64,000 bases of DNA from Streptomyces termitum. GTDB taxonomy: Bacteria > Actinomycetota > Actinomycetes > Streptomycetales > Streptomycetaceae. Position numbers and translations under genes: made by a program. Location: assembly GCF_014650175.1 (NCBI RefSeq), contig NZ_BMUL01000002.1, positions 377,150 through 441,149 of the forward strand, in the 5' to 3' direction. Below, piece by piece: positions 6,826 through 14,510 of this stretch (within the stretch, counting starts at the first letter, position 1; every line of letters begins with the position of its first letter). Below the pieces are notes generated by a model. The model was given only the letters and a program-made list of their open reading frames with translations, did no database searches and was not told where the DNA came from.

Positions 6826-8877
6826 TCAGTCGGCGGGGCCCGCGGCGGGGCGGGAGGGGACGGTGGCGGCGCGGCGGCGGGCCAGGACCTCGCGGGTGCG
6901 CTGGAGCCGCAGGGCGAGCTGGACCTCCAGGACCTGGCCGGGCCGCTGCCATTCGGGGCCGAGGAGTTCGCCGATGCGCTCCAGGCGGCGGGAGACCGTG
7001 TTCGGGTGGACGTGGAGGGCCTCGGCCGCGTTGGTGGGGCTGGCGCCGGAGGCGAAGTACGCCTCCAGGGTGCGGGTGAGGTCGGTGAGGCGCTCGGCGT
7101 CGTAGTCGAGGACCGGTCCGATCGCGTTCTCCACGAAGCCGTCGACGTCGTGGTCGTCGGAGAGCAGCATGCCGAGGAAGCCGAGGTCGGCGACGGCGGC
7201 GGCGGAGCCCGTACCGCCGAGGGCGCTCATCGCGTCGAGGCAGCGCAGCGCCTCCGCGTGGAGCGCGCCGACGGCGTCGGGGCCCGCGCCGGGGCCGGCG
7301 GCGGAGACCGAGACGGGGTGGCCCAGGAGCGGGGTGAGCTCCTCGGAGACGGCGGAGGCCGCGGCGGAGGCGTCCACCCCGGGGAGCAGCAGCACGATGC
7401 AGCCGCCCTGCACGGTCTTGAGCCCGGAGAGCCGGTAGGCGTACGAGGAGGCCCAGACGACGGCCCGGCCCTGCTCGCCGCCCTCGGGGCGGGCGACCAC
7501 CAGGACGTGCGGCCGGCGCAGGTCCACGCCGAGGCGGCGGGCCCGGCGGGCGATCTGCTGGGGGGCGTGCGGCGGGTCGGCGATCAGGTCGTCGAGGAGT
7601 TCGTCGCGGACGGGCCCCTCGGCGACGGCGGTGGAGCGCTGCATGAGCAGGAGCAGGGCGACGGACTGGGCGACGAGTTCGAGGAGCCGCCCGTCCTCGT
7701 CGGTGAGGCCGCCCTCGGCGCGGACGACGAGGCCGCCGAGGTCCTCGGAGCCGGCGATGACGGGGGCGACCCAGACGGCGTCGGCGGCGAGGACGGGGCG
7801 GCGGCGGGCGTGGGCGTCGAGGGACGCCTTGGCGACGGCCTCCTCGTCGAGGCCGGGGAAGTCGCCGCTGGCGGCGAGGCGGCGGCCGCCGGGGTCGCGG
7901 ATCATGACGGTGGCGTCGAGGGCGTCCCCGGCGGCCTGGGCGACGTGCGGGAGGTCGCCGCCCGCGAGGACCAGGTTCATGATGCGGCCGTGGGCCTCGC
8001 TGACGTGCCGCATCCGGGTGAGGCTGGTGCGGACGCGGGCGCTGTCCCGTTCGAGTTCGAGGAGTTCGGCGCGGGTGCGGTCGAGGAGGCCGGCCTTCTC
8101 GACGGCGAGGGCGGCCAGGTCGGCGAGGGCACCGAGAAGGGCGATCTCCTGCGGGGTGTGCTCGCGGACCCGGCGGTCGGCGCCGAAGAGGGCGCCGATG
8201 ACGGAGTCGCCGCTGCGCAGCGGTACGGCCAGGATGGCGCGCAGGCCCTCGGCGCGGACCGCCTCGTCGCCGGGGTCGACGACCTCGGCGTCGTCGAGGG
8301 CGGCGGCCGGGTCGGGGGCCTCGCCGCTGGTGAAGCGCTCGTCGGCCGGGTAATCGGGGGTCCAGATGGGTTCGCCGGTGCGCTGGACGATGCCGCCGAG
8401 GCAGTTCCCGGCGCCGATCCGGAGGCCGGCGGCGAGGCCGGGTCCGGTGGGGGCGCCGGTGTCGCCGCCGGTGCGGGAGCCCTCGGTGACCCGGATGTAG
8501 CAGGCGCCCTGGGGGCCGCGCAGGGTCACGTAGGCCATGTCGAGGCCGAGGAGGCGGCGGGCGCGGCGGGTGACGATCCGCAGGAGGCCGTCCAGGTCGT
8601 AGCTGAGCGTCAGGTCGCGGGCGGTGTCGGTGAGGACGGCGAGGGAGGCGCCGCTGCGGGCGGCGCGGGCCCGGTCGGTGGCGCGCTCGTCGTGGAGGGA
8701 GCGGGCGAGGGCGACGGCCCGCTCCAGCCGGCCGGTGCCCTCCTCGTCGAGTCCGGCGACCCGGGCCTCGTCGAGGAGGGTGTCGAACTGTCCGGCCGGG
8801 CCCTGTCCGGCGAGCAGTTCCAGGACCGTGAGCAGCGCGTCGGCGCCCGCGCCCCCGTCCGCGCCGTGCGTGCCCAT
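6826..8877 (-). CDS. GAF-domain PucR-type (CdaR-like) transcriptional regulator
   Basis: 683 residues. An N-terminal helical region is followed by a GAF sensor domain (about 85-260, TLSYDLDGLLRIVTRRARRL onward) and a central linker with a degenerate second sensor-like region. The C-terminal PucR/CdaR helix-turn-helix lies near 600-650 (ASPTNAAEALHVHPNTVSRR LERIGELLG in two pieces). It probably binds a small ligand and DNA in the cytoplasm; the target is unknown. The ATG at 8877 is supported by family length. It is downstream of, and co-oriented with, the SARP gene, 154 bases away. Upstream lies a small inverted repeat CCGAA-n5-TTCGG (8937-8951) that could be an operator. Confidence 0.88.
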   Translation of the reverse strand: MGTHGADGGAGADALLTVLELLAGQGPAGQFDTLLDEARVAGLDEEGTGRLERAVALARSLHDERATDRARAARSGASLAVLTDTARDLTLSYDLDGLLRIVTRRARRLLGLDMAYVTLRGPQGACYIRVTEGSRTGGDTGAPTGPGLAAGLRIGAGNCLGGIVQRTGEPIWTPDYPADERFTSGEAPDPAAALDDAEVVDPGDEAVRAEGLRAILAVPLRSGDSVIGALFGADRRVREHTPQEIALLGALADLAALAVEKAGLLDRTRAELLELERDSARVRTSLTRMRHVSEAHGRIMNLVLAGGDLPHVAQAAGDALDATVMIRDPGGRRLAASGDFPGLDEEAVAKASLDAHARRRPVLAADAVWVAPVIAGSEDLGGLVVRAEGGLTDEDGRLLELVAQSVALLLLMQRSTAVAEGPVRDELLDDLIADPPHAPQQIARRARRLGVDLRRPHVLVVARPEGGEQGRAVVWASSYAYRLSGLKTVQGGCIVLLLPGVDASAAASAVSEELTPLLGHPVSVSAAGPGAGPDAVGALHAEALRCLDAMSALGGTGSAAAVADLGFLGMLLSDDHDVDGFVENAIGPVLDYDAERLTDLTRTLEAYFASGASPTNAAEALHVHPNTVSRRLERIGELLGPEWQRPGQVLEVQLALRLQRTREVLARRRAATVPSRPAAGPAD

Positions 8878-9031
8878 GGCCCCAACCCCCGTAGTCGATC
8901 CAAATCGGGCACCTCGGAGGAAACCCGTCCTGACGGCCGAAACTAATTCGGTCCCGGGAGCGGGTCAACGGTGACGTGCGGCACTTCATTCCCCCGGCCC
9001 GGCTTTGCCCCGGTTCGGAGGCGACGGCCCG

Positions 9032-10036
9032 TCAGACCGCCACGGCCACCGCCGCCTTCGCGGTCTCGGTGCGCGCGGGCGGGTGCGGGGCGGGGACGCG
9101 CGGGAGGGCGGGGGCGTACCAGGTGACGGTCGGCGCGCCTTCCCCGTGGGCGGGCACGGGTCCGGCGTCGTGGGCGAAGACGCTGCCGCCGGGGGTGCCG
9201 CGGCCGAGGGCGCGGGCGGAGTGTCCGGCGGCCACGCGCGTGTGCCGCACGGCGAGGACGGAGTGGTGGAGGCGACGGAGGCGGGCGCAGGGCTCCATGC
9301 CGGTCTCGCGGTGGAGGACGGTGCGCAGCCGCTCGTAGACGGCGAGGGCCTCCTCGTGGCGGCCGCAGCGCAGCAGGGCGACCATGAGGTGGGCCTGGAG
9401 GGGCTCGTTGGTGGCGTAGCGGGCGGCGAGGCCGGGCAGTTCGGAGAGGATCTCCTCGTGCCGGCCGAGGCCGAGCTGGGCCTCGACCCACTGGTCGAGG
9501 ACGCTGAGCCGGGCCGTCTCCAGGCGCTCGATCTCGCGGCGGAGGCGGGGGCCCGCGGCCACGCCCGCGTACGGCTCGCCGCGCCAGAGGGCGAGGGCCT
9601 CGCCGAGGCGGAGCGAGGCGCGGTTCAGGTCGCCGGCGTCCATGGCGCGGTAGCCGGCTCCGGCGGCCCGCTGGAAGCGGCCGATGTCGTGGACGCCGCC
9701 GACGCCGGCGTCCAGGCGGTAGCCGCCGGGCAGCGAGACGAGGACCGCGTCGGCGGTGCGGGCCTCGGTCCAGCCGCCGGGGGCGGGGTCGCCGTCGGCC
9801 GGGGCGAGGGCGCGGGCCAGGAGGGCGCGCAGCTCCGCCACGTGGGCCGCGAGTTCGGTGCGCGCGCCGCGGGGGGCGCCGGACGGCCACAGCTCCTCGG
9901 TGAGGACGGTGACGGGCACGACCTGGCCGGCGAAGGCGGTGAGCAGGGCGAGCACCTGGCGTGGCGCGGCGGCGGTCGGAGTGATCGAGACGCCGTTCTC
10001 GCGGACCGACAGTCCCCCCAGGACGTGGATGTCCAC
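9032..10036 (-). CDS. SARP family (AfsR/DnrI-type) pathway regulator
   Basis: 334 residues from the GTG at 10036 (VDIHVLGGLSVRENG), preceded by GAGGGGG; an in-frame GTG at 10060 would add eight residues. The N-terminal winged helix (about 1-95, with RQVLALLTAFAGQVVPVTVL) binds heptameric direct repeats in this family. It is followed by a BTAD helical domain (about 105-250, GEALALWRGEPYAGV and LMVALLRCGRHEEALAVYER). The roughly 85-residue C-terminal tail is Pro/His-rich and unstructured. SARPs usually activate antibiotic clusters, but no biosynthetic cluster is in this window, so it is an orphan. A perfect TTGACA promoter and two palindromes lie upstream. Confidence 0.88.
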   Translation of the reverse strand: MDIHVLGGLSVRENGVSITPTAAAPRQVLALLTAFAGQVVPVTVLTEELWPSGAPRGARTELAAHVAELRALLARALAPADGDPAPGGWTEARTADAVLVSLPGGYRLDAGVGGVHDIGRFQRAAGAGYRAMDAGDLNRASLRLGEALALWRGEPYAGVAAGPRLRREIERLETARLSVLDQWVEAQLGLGRHEEILSELPGLAARYATNEPLQAHLMVALLRCGRHEEALAVYERLRTVLHRETGMEPCARLRRLHHSVLAVRHTRVAAGHSARALGRGTPGGSVFAHDAGPVPAHGEGAPTVTWYAPALPRVPAPHPPARTETAKAAVAVAV

Positions 10037-10076
10037 TATGCCCCCTCGGTGTCTGCGCACGCGGATGATCCTCGTT

Positions 10077-10105
10077 GATTAAAAAAACCCCCGTAGTCAT
10101 GTCAA
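10077..10105 (-). promoter_or_regulatory. Strong promoter candidate of the SARP gene
   Basis: On the minus strand TTGACA (10105-10100) is followed, after 17-18 bases, by TTAATC/TAATCA (10082-10076). A run of seven T fills the end of the spacer. Predicted start near 10070, giving a leader of 10-34 bases. The surrounding 230 bases are unusually AT-rich for this genome. Confidence 0.6.
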
Positions 10106-10133
10106 TAAGAAACCGGAAGGTATGAAATCCAGG

Positions 10134-10193
10134 ACCCTGAAATCAGGGTGCTTCACCCCTTTTGACCCGATACCAAGGCGAAAGTTTTTCGCC
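10134..10193. promoter_or_regulatory. Two inverted repeats upstream of the SARP promoter
   Basis: ACCCTGA-aa-TCAGGGT (10134-10149) and GGCGAAA-gtt-TTTCGCC (10177-10193) are perfect 7-bp inverted repeats 29-88 bases upstream of the -35 box. A direct repeat TGAAATC at 10123 and 10138 overlaps the first. They may be activator or repressor sites. No matching regulator can be assigned from sequence alone. Confidence 0.45.
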
Positions 10194-10357
10194 AGAGGCC
10201 GGAAGGCGATGCGTGCGAGCGGCATGTTTCGGACTAGGTAGTTTGGTTTTGAAGGGTCGCTGCGGATGCGGCGGCGGTGATCTTCGACGAGATCGCGCCA
10301 TCCTGCGGACGAAGCGAACCGCGCGGTACGTTCTCCGCCACCGGCCGGCGGGCGGGG

Positions 10358-10834
10358 TCAGCCGACGGCGGCCGCGGTGAGCAGGCCGAAGGAGACGAGG
10401 ATCAGGGCCGTACGCGTCCGGTGGTGGGCGTTCCAGCGGCCCTCGAAGGCGGCGCGGGTCGCGGCCGGGTCCTCGTCGGCGCCCTCGGCGGCGGCGAGCG
10501 CCGTGTTGAGGGGCACGTTGCCGACGACGGTGACCAGGTGGTTGAGGACCGCGCAGACGAAGCCCGCGAGGACGAGCCAGCGCTGCGTGCCGGTCCGGCC
10601 CGCCACCGGCACGAGGTAGGCGAGGAGCGGCAGGACCGCCGAGGCGGTGAAGACGGTCATGAAGACCGCCCTGGGCACCGCCTCGTTGATCCGGCGCATC
10701 GCGGTGACGAACGCGGCGTCGGGGAGGCGGCCCAGGGCGGGCATGATCCCGGTGAGGAAGATCAGGAGGAAGCCGGCGTAGAGGCCGGTGCTTCCGACGG
10801 CGAGGGCGAGCAGCAGGGTGGCCATGGGGGCCAT
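10358..10834 (-). CDS. DUF1772 family membrane protein
   Basis: 158 residues with four hydrophobic helices. It has the DUF1772/anthrone-oxygenase-like pattern (TGLYAGFLLIFLTGIMPALG, MRRINEAVPRAVF, LNHLVTVVGNVPLNTALAAA, WNAHHRTRTALILVSF). The NVPLN and W-N-x-x-H residues are the conserved family points. Some relatives act as cofactor-free oxygenases in polyketide tailoring, but most have no known role. The ATG at 10834 has GGAGGGG eight bases upstream; an in-frame ATG at 10825 is possible. A long terminator isolates it from the upstream lipoprotein gene, so it likely has its own promoter. Confidence 0.8.
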   Translation of the reverse strand: MAPMATLLLALAVGSTGLYAGFLLIFLTGIMPALGRLPDAAFVTAMRRINEAVPRAVFMTVFTASAVLPLLAYLVPVAGRTGTQRWLVLAGFVCAVLNHLVTVVGNVPLNTALAAAEGADEDPAATRAAFEGRWNAHHRTRTALILVSFGLLTAAAVG

Positions 10835-10864
10835 GATGCCGCCCCTCCGGCGGAGCCGTCCGTT

Positions 10865-10910
10865 CCTTTCGGGGCCGGTGCGCGCGGGCGCGCGCACCGG
10901 CCCCGAAAGG
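10865..10910 (-). terminator. 22-bp perfect hairpin terminator after the von Willebrand gene
   Basis: Perfect inverted repeat with arms 10865-10886 and 10889-10910 and only GG between them, starting directly after the stop codon at 10912. There is no T-tract, as is common for streptomycete terminators. It lies between two co-oriented genes and should uncouple them. Confidence 0.8.
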
Positions 10911-10911
10911 G

Positions 10912-12501
10912 TCAGGCGTACGGGTCGGCGGAGCCGAACTCCCCTTCCGGCGACGGGCGTCGGACGGCCAGCCGGTCCGCCTGCCGCACCGCCTCGGCCA
11001 GCTCCCCCACCACCGAGGAGCCGGACCGGGCCCGGATGCCGTCGGCGTACCCGGCGAGCGCGGCGAGGCCCGGCGACCCCGGCAGCGCGCCGCCGCGCAG
11101 CTCCTCCGCGAAGTAGGCGGAGATCGCCGAGAGCTGGAGGCTGTCGTGGCCGCCCTCCCAGAGCCGGGCGCCCAGCGCGCCGGACCCGATCGCGCCGGAG
11201 CGCTCGCGCGGGGCGCGGGTGGCGGGGTCGAGCCAGCGGACGGTGGCGGTGGCGACCGGCCCGGTGGCGCCCGGCCGGGTCTTCACCGCGTACAGCGCGG
11301 TGACGGTGTGCCCGGCCCCGATCTCGCCGCCGTCCACCCGGTCGTCGCGGAAGTCCTCGTCGGCGACCGCCCGGTTCTCGTACCCGACGAGCCGGAAGCG
11401 CTCCACGGTCTTCCGGTCGAAGGCGACCTGCGCCTTGGCGTCCCGGGCGCGCAGCTGGACGTGGGCGGGGAGCTGGTCGACGAAGACCTTGCGGGCCTGG
11501 TCGCGGGTGGAGACGTAGACGGTCTGGCCGTCGCCCCGGTCGGCGAGCCGCTCCATCAGCTCGTCGCCGTACTCGCTGCCGACGCCCACCCCGAAGAGGG
11601 TGATGCCGTGCTCCCGGCGCTGCGCGTCGATGCGGCCGAGGAGGGCGTCGGCGGCGGTCTCGCCGGTGTTGGCGAGGGCGTCGGAGAGCAGGACGACGCG
11701 GTTGGTGGCGCCCTTCCGGTGCCCCTCGGCGGCGACGTCGTAGCCGGTGGTCAGGCCGGCCTCCAGGTTGGTGGAGGCGCGGACCTCCAGGGAGTCGACG
11801 GCCTCGCGGACCCGGTCGCGGGCGCCGCCGAGCCGGGTCATCGGCAGGACGGTCTCGGCCCCGTCGCTGAAGGCGACGAGGCCGACCGAGTCGTCGTCGC
11901 GCAGCTGGTCGGCGGCGAGCCGCAGGGAGTGCCGGACGAGGTCGAGGCGGCCCGGCTCGCCCATCGAGCCGGAGACGTCGACGACGAAGGTGAGGGCGGC
12001 GGGCGGCCGCTCGGACGCGCGGTCGGCGGCCCGGGTGGCGAGGCCGACCCGGACCACGGACCAGCCGTCGGCGCCGGTGCGGGCGCCGTCGACGGTCACG
12101 CTGAAGCCGTCGTCGGCGGGGCGCGGGTAGTCGGGGCGGAAGCTGTTGACGAACTCCTCGGGCCGGACGGTGGCCGGGTCGGGCAGCCGCCCGTCGGCGA
12201 GGGACCGGCGGGCGTAGCCGTACGAGGCGGTGTCGACGTCGAGGGCGAAGGTGGAGAGGTAGTCGGGGGCGCGGGAGGGCGCCCGCCGCTCGCCCTCGGG
12301 GCCGTCGGGCGTCGCCGCGCCGGACGGGGCGGGTGCGGCGGTACGGCCCCCGTCGGGGGCGGCCGGCGCGGGGCGGCGGTGGTCGCTCGACGACGTGCTC
12401 CGGTCGCCGTTCGCGCCGCAGCCGGCGAGGGCGAGCCCGGCGGCGAGGGCGGCCGCGAGCACGGCGGCGGGCCGGACGGTACTCCTGTCGGGTCGGTTCA
12501 C
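10912..12501 (-). CDS. Lipoprotein with von Willebrand factor A domain (YfbK-like)
   Basis: 529 residues from the GTG at 12501 (GGGAG six bases upstream); a TTG two codons earlier is an alternative. The signal peptide ends in a lipobox, AAGLALAGCGANGD, so the protein should be anchored outside the membrane. A YfbK N-terminal domain (STFALDVDTASYGYARRSLA near 80) precedes a vWA domain with a complete MIDAS motif, DVSGSMG, near residue 175. A DUF3520-type C-terminal domain follows (to about 480). The role is probably metal-dependent protein-protein contact at the cell surface; no partner is known. It is divergent from the TTA-containing LuxR-like regulator. Confidence 0.87.
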   Translation of the reverse strand: MNRPDRSTVRPAAVLAAALAAGLALAGCGANGDRSTSSSDHRRPAPAAPDGGRTAAPAPSGAATPDGPEGERRAPSRAPDYLSTFALDVDTASYGYARRSLADGRLPDPATVRPEEFVNSFRPDYPRPADDGFSVTVDGARTGADGWSVVRVGLATRAADRASERPPAALTFVVDVSGSMGEPGRLDLVRHSLRLAADQLRDDDSVGLVAFSDGAETVLPMTRLGGARDRVREAVDSLEVRASTNLEAGLTTGYDVAAEGHRKGATNRVVLLSDALANTGETAADALLGRIDAQRREHGITLFGVGVGSEYGDELMERLADRGDGQTVYVSTRDQARKVFVDQLPAHVQLRARDAKAQVAFDRKTVERFRLVGYENRAVADEDFRDDRVDGGEIGAGHTVTALYAVKTRPGATGPVATATVRWLDPATRAPRERSGAIGSGALGARLWEGGHDSLQLSAISAYFAEELRGGALPGSPGLAALAGYADGIRARSGSSVVGELAEAVRQADRLAVRRPSPEGEFGSADPYA

Positions 12502-12789
12502 GCTCAACTCCCCGTTCCTCCATGAGGTGTGTGCCGGCGCGACCGGCGCGCGGCTCCTTGGGACTGTGACGAAGGAGGGGCCGGATCGGAGCGCGCGAAG
12601 GAGTTGCGGATGGATCTCGATGTGGCAACGGCGACGGCACCGACGACCGGAGGGAAACGGGTCGGGAGCAAAAAGGGAGCAGAACGGGAACGGTTGGCAT
12701 GGAGTCGCCAGGTTTGTCCACAGGACTTGTCACCGTGCGCAGTCACATGCGTACATGGAGTGGACATCGAACGGCGGGGGTGGTCAGCG

Positions 12790-13506
12790 GTGGCAGAGAG
12801 CGCGGGCTCCGTGGTGCTCGCCCGTTCGGCGATGAACCGGGCCGTGATCGAGGGACAGCGGCCGGCGGGGCGCCCGGTCCGGGGCGCGCGGCGCATCAGC
12901 GCGGCGCTCGCCGGACTGGCGGCCTCGGCCCGGCACGAGCTGCTGACCTTCGACGATCCGGTGGCCTCGGCGGACCGCGCGATCCCCGAGCCGTTCCTGC
13001 GCCTGGCGGGAGCGTGCATGCGCGCGGCGGCCGAGCGGGCCGGGGAGGTGCGGCGGATCGTGCCCCGGCACGCGCTGCCGCGCCTGGAGGCCGGGCCGCG
13101 GTTACCGGGTCGGGCGCGGCTCGCCGACGAGATCCCGTTCAAGCTGATCGTGGTGGACCGGACGGTGGCGGCGGTCCCGCTCGATCTGGAACTGCTGTAC
13201 AACGGGCTGCTGTTGATCAGGGACCCGGTGGTGGTGCAGGCCCTGGTGCGGGCGCACCACGTCTGCTGGGCGGCGGCGGAGGAGCCGGGCCGGGTGCCGC
13301 CGCCGAGGGCTCCGGGCGGGCCTCCGGAGCAGTTGCGGCCGGTCCTGGAGGCGCTGGTGTCGGGGCTGACGGACGAGGCGGCGGCGGCCCGGCTCGGCAT
13401 GTCGGCGCGGACGTACAGCCGCCGGGTGGGTGAACTGCTGGCCGCGCTGGGGACGTCGAGCCGCTTCCGCGCGGGCGCGGAAGCGGCTCGGAGGGGGTGG
13501 TTGTAG
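12790..13506 (+). CDS. LuxR-type HTH regulator containing a TTA codon
   Basis: 238 residues from the GTG at 12790 (GGGGG upstream); an in-frame GTG at 12760 is possible. The first 165 residues resemble the phospholipase-D-like/TrmB-type sensor part of actinomycete LuxR regulators (SARHELLTFDDP, then PFKLIVVDRTVAAVPLDLEL). The C-terminus is a compact HTH (LTDEAAAARLGMSARTYSRR). Leu 105 is encoded by TTA (13102-13104), the only in-frame TTA I found in the window, so translation should need the bldA tRNA. It is transcribed away from the vWA lipoprotein gene, which it may control. A perfect 16-bp hairpin overlaps its last codons. Confidence 0.75.
   Translation: MAESAGSVVLARSAMNRAVIEGQRPAGRPVRGARRISAALAGLAASARHELLTFDDPVASADRAIPEPFLRLAGACMRAAAERAGEVRRIVPRHALPRLEAGPRLPGRARLADEIPFKLIVVDRTVAAVPLDLELLYNGLLLIRDPVVVQALVRAHHVCWAAAEEPGRVPPPRAPGGPPEQLRPVLEALVSGLTDEAAAARLGMSARTYSRRVGELLAALGTSSRFRAGAEAARRGWL
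13457..13490 (+). terminator. 16-bp perfect hairpin inside the 3' end of the regulator gene
   Basis: Arms 13457-13472 and 13475-13490 are perfectly complementary with GG between them. They encode the last 17-6 residues of the LuxR-like protein, and the stop codon is at 13504-13506. It is most likely a terminator built into the coding sequence. It could also protect the 3' end of the mRNA. Confidence 0.55.
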
Positions 13507-13610
13507 GGACGGTTCCAGGGGGTCGGCCGCAGGGGCCCGGTCGGAGGGGCCTGATCGCGGGGGTCGTCGCGGGGGCGCGGACGGTGGACGCCCGGCCGGG
13601 CCGGGTGGGC

Positions 13611-14510
13611 TCAGGACACGATGTCCTTGCGGGCGAAGCCGCGGAAGGCGAGGGCGAAGAGGACCAGGGCGTAGGTGACGGAGACCGACGCCCCCTGGAT
13701 CATGCCGCCCCATTCGAGACGGGGCTGGAGGGCGTCGATCCAGGCGAACTGCCAGTGCGCGGGCAGGAAGTCGCGCCAGTCGCCGAGGGCGGTGACCGCG
13801 TCCAGGACGTTGCCGACGATGGTCAGGCCGACGGCTCCGCCGACCGCGCCGAGCGGGGCGTCGGTGCGGGTGGAGAGCCAGAAGGCCAGGCCCGCGGTGA
13901 CCAGTTGGGAGACCAGGATGAAGGCGGTGGCGATCAGCAGCCGGAGGACCGCGTCGCCCGCCGGGAGGGTGCCGCCGGTGGGGAGCCGGAGCGGGCCCCA
14001 GCCGTAGACGGCGGTGCCGGCGGCGAGGGCGAGGAGCGGGAGGAGGAAGAGGGCCGCGGTGCTGTAGCCGAGGGCGACCGTCAGCTTGGCGGTGAGCAGC
14101 CGGCCGCGCGGGACCGGGGCGGCCAGGAGGTAGCGGAGCGAGGACCATCCGGCCTCGGAGGCGACGGTGTCGCCGCAGAAGAGGGCGACGGGGATGACGA
14201 GGAGGAAGCCGGCCGAGACGAAGAGGCAGGTCGCGGCGAAGTTGGCGCCGGAGGCGGTGGCCGTGTCGATGAAGCTGACCCGGCCGCCCCGGTCCTCGCC
14301 CTCGGGGCCGCCGATGGCGAAGGCGACGATGAGGACGAAGGGCAGGGCGGCGAGGACACCGGCCATCACCAGGGTGCGGCGGCGCTTCCACTGGCGCAGG
14401 GCCTCGACGCGCAGCGGCAGGGTGCGCCCGGGGCGGTAGCCGTGGGCGAGCGCCCGGGGAGCGGTGGCCTCGGGGGCGGGGGTCTCGGGGCCGGGGGCCG
14501 TCGCGGTCAT
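13611..14510 (-). CDS. ABC transporter permease (ABC-2 type)
   Basis: 299 residues with an extended N-terminal tail and about six transmembrane helices, for example RTLVMAGVLAALPFVLIVAF near 45-65, VSAGFLLVIPVALFCGDTVA and VTYALVLFALAFRGFARKDI at the end. The motif SEAGWSSLRYLLAAPVPRGR is typical of ABC-2 permeases. Its ATG (14510) overlaps the stop of the hydrolase-ATPase gene (ATGA), so the two form a transporter. The substrate is unknown. The fused peptidase-like domain in its partner suggests a lipid or peptide-type cargo, which is inference. Confidence 0.88.
   Translation of the reverse strand: MTATAPGPETPAPEATAPRALAHGYRPGRTLPLRVEALRQWKRRRTLVMAGVLAALPFVLIVAFAIGGPEGEDRGGRVSFIDTATASGANFAATCLFVSAGFLLVIPVALFCGDTVASEAGWSSLRYLLAAPVPRGRLLTAKLTVALGYSTAALFLLPLLALAAGTAVYGWGPLRLPTGGTLPAGDAVLRLLIATAFILVSQLVTAGLAFWLSTRTDAPLGAVGGAVGLTIVGNVLDAVTALGDWRDFLPAHWQFAWIDALQPRLEWGGMIQGASVSVTYALVLFALAFRGFARKDIVS

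Noticed and set aside
9032..10060. Marker of an antibiotic biosynthetic cluster around the SARP gene
   Set aside because: Neighbouring genes encode no polyketide, peptide, terpene or other biosynthetic enzymes.
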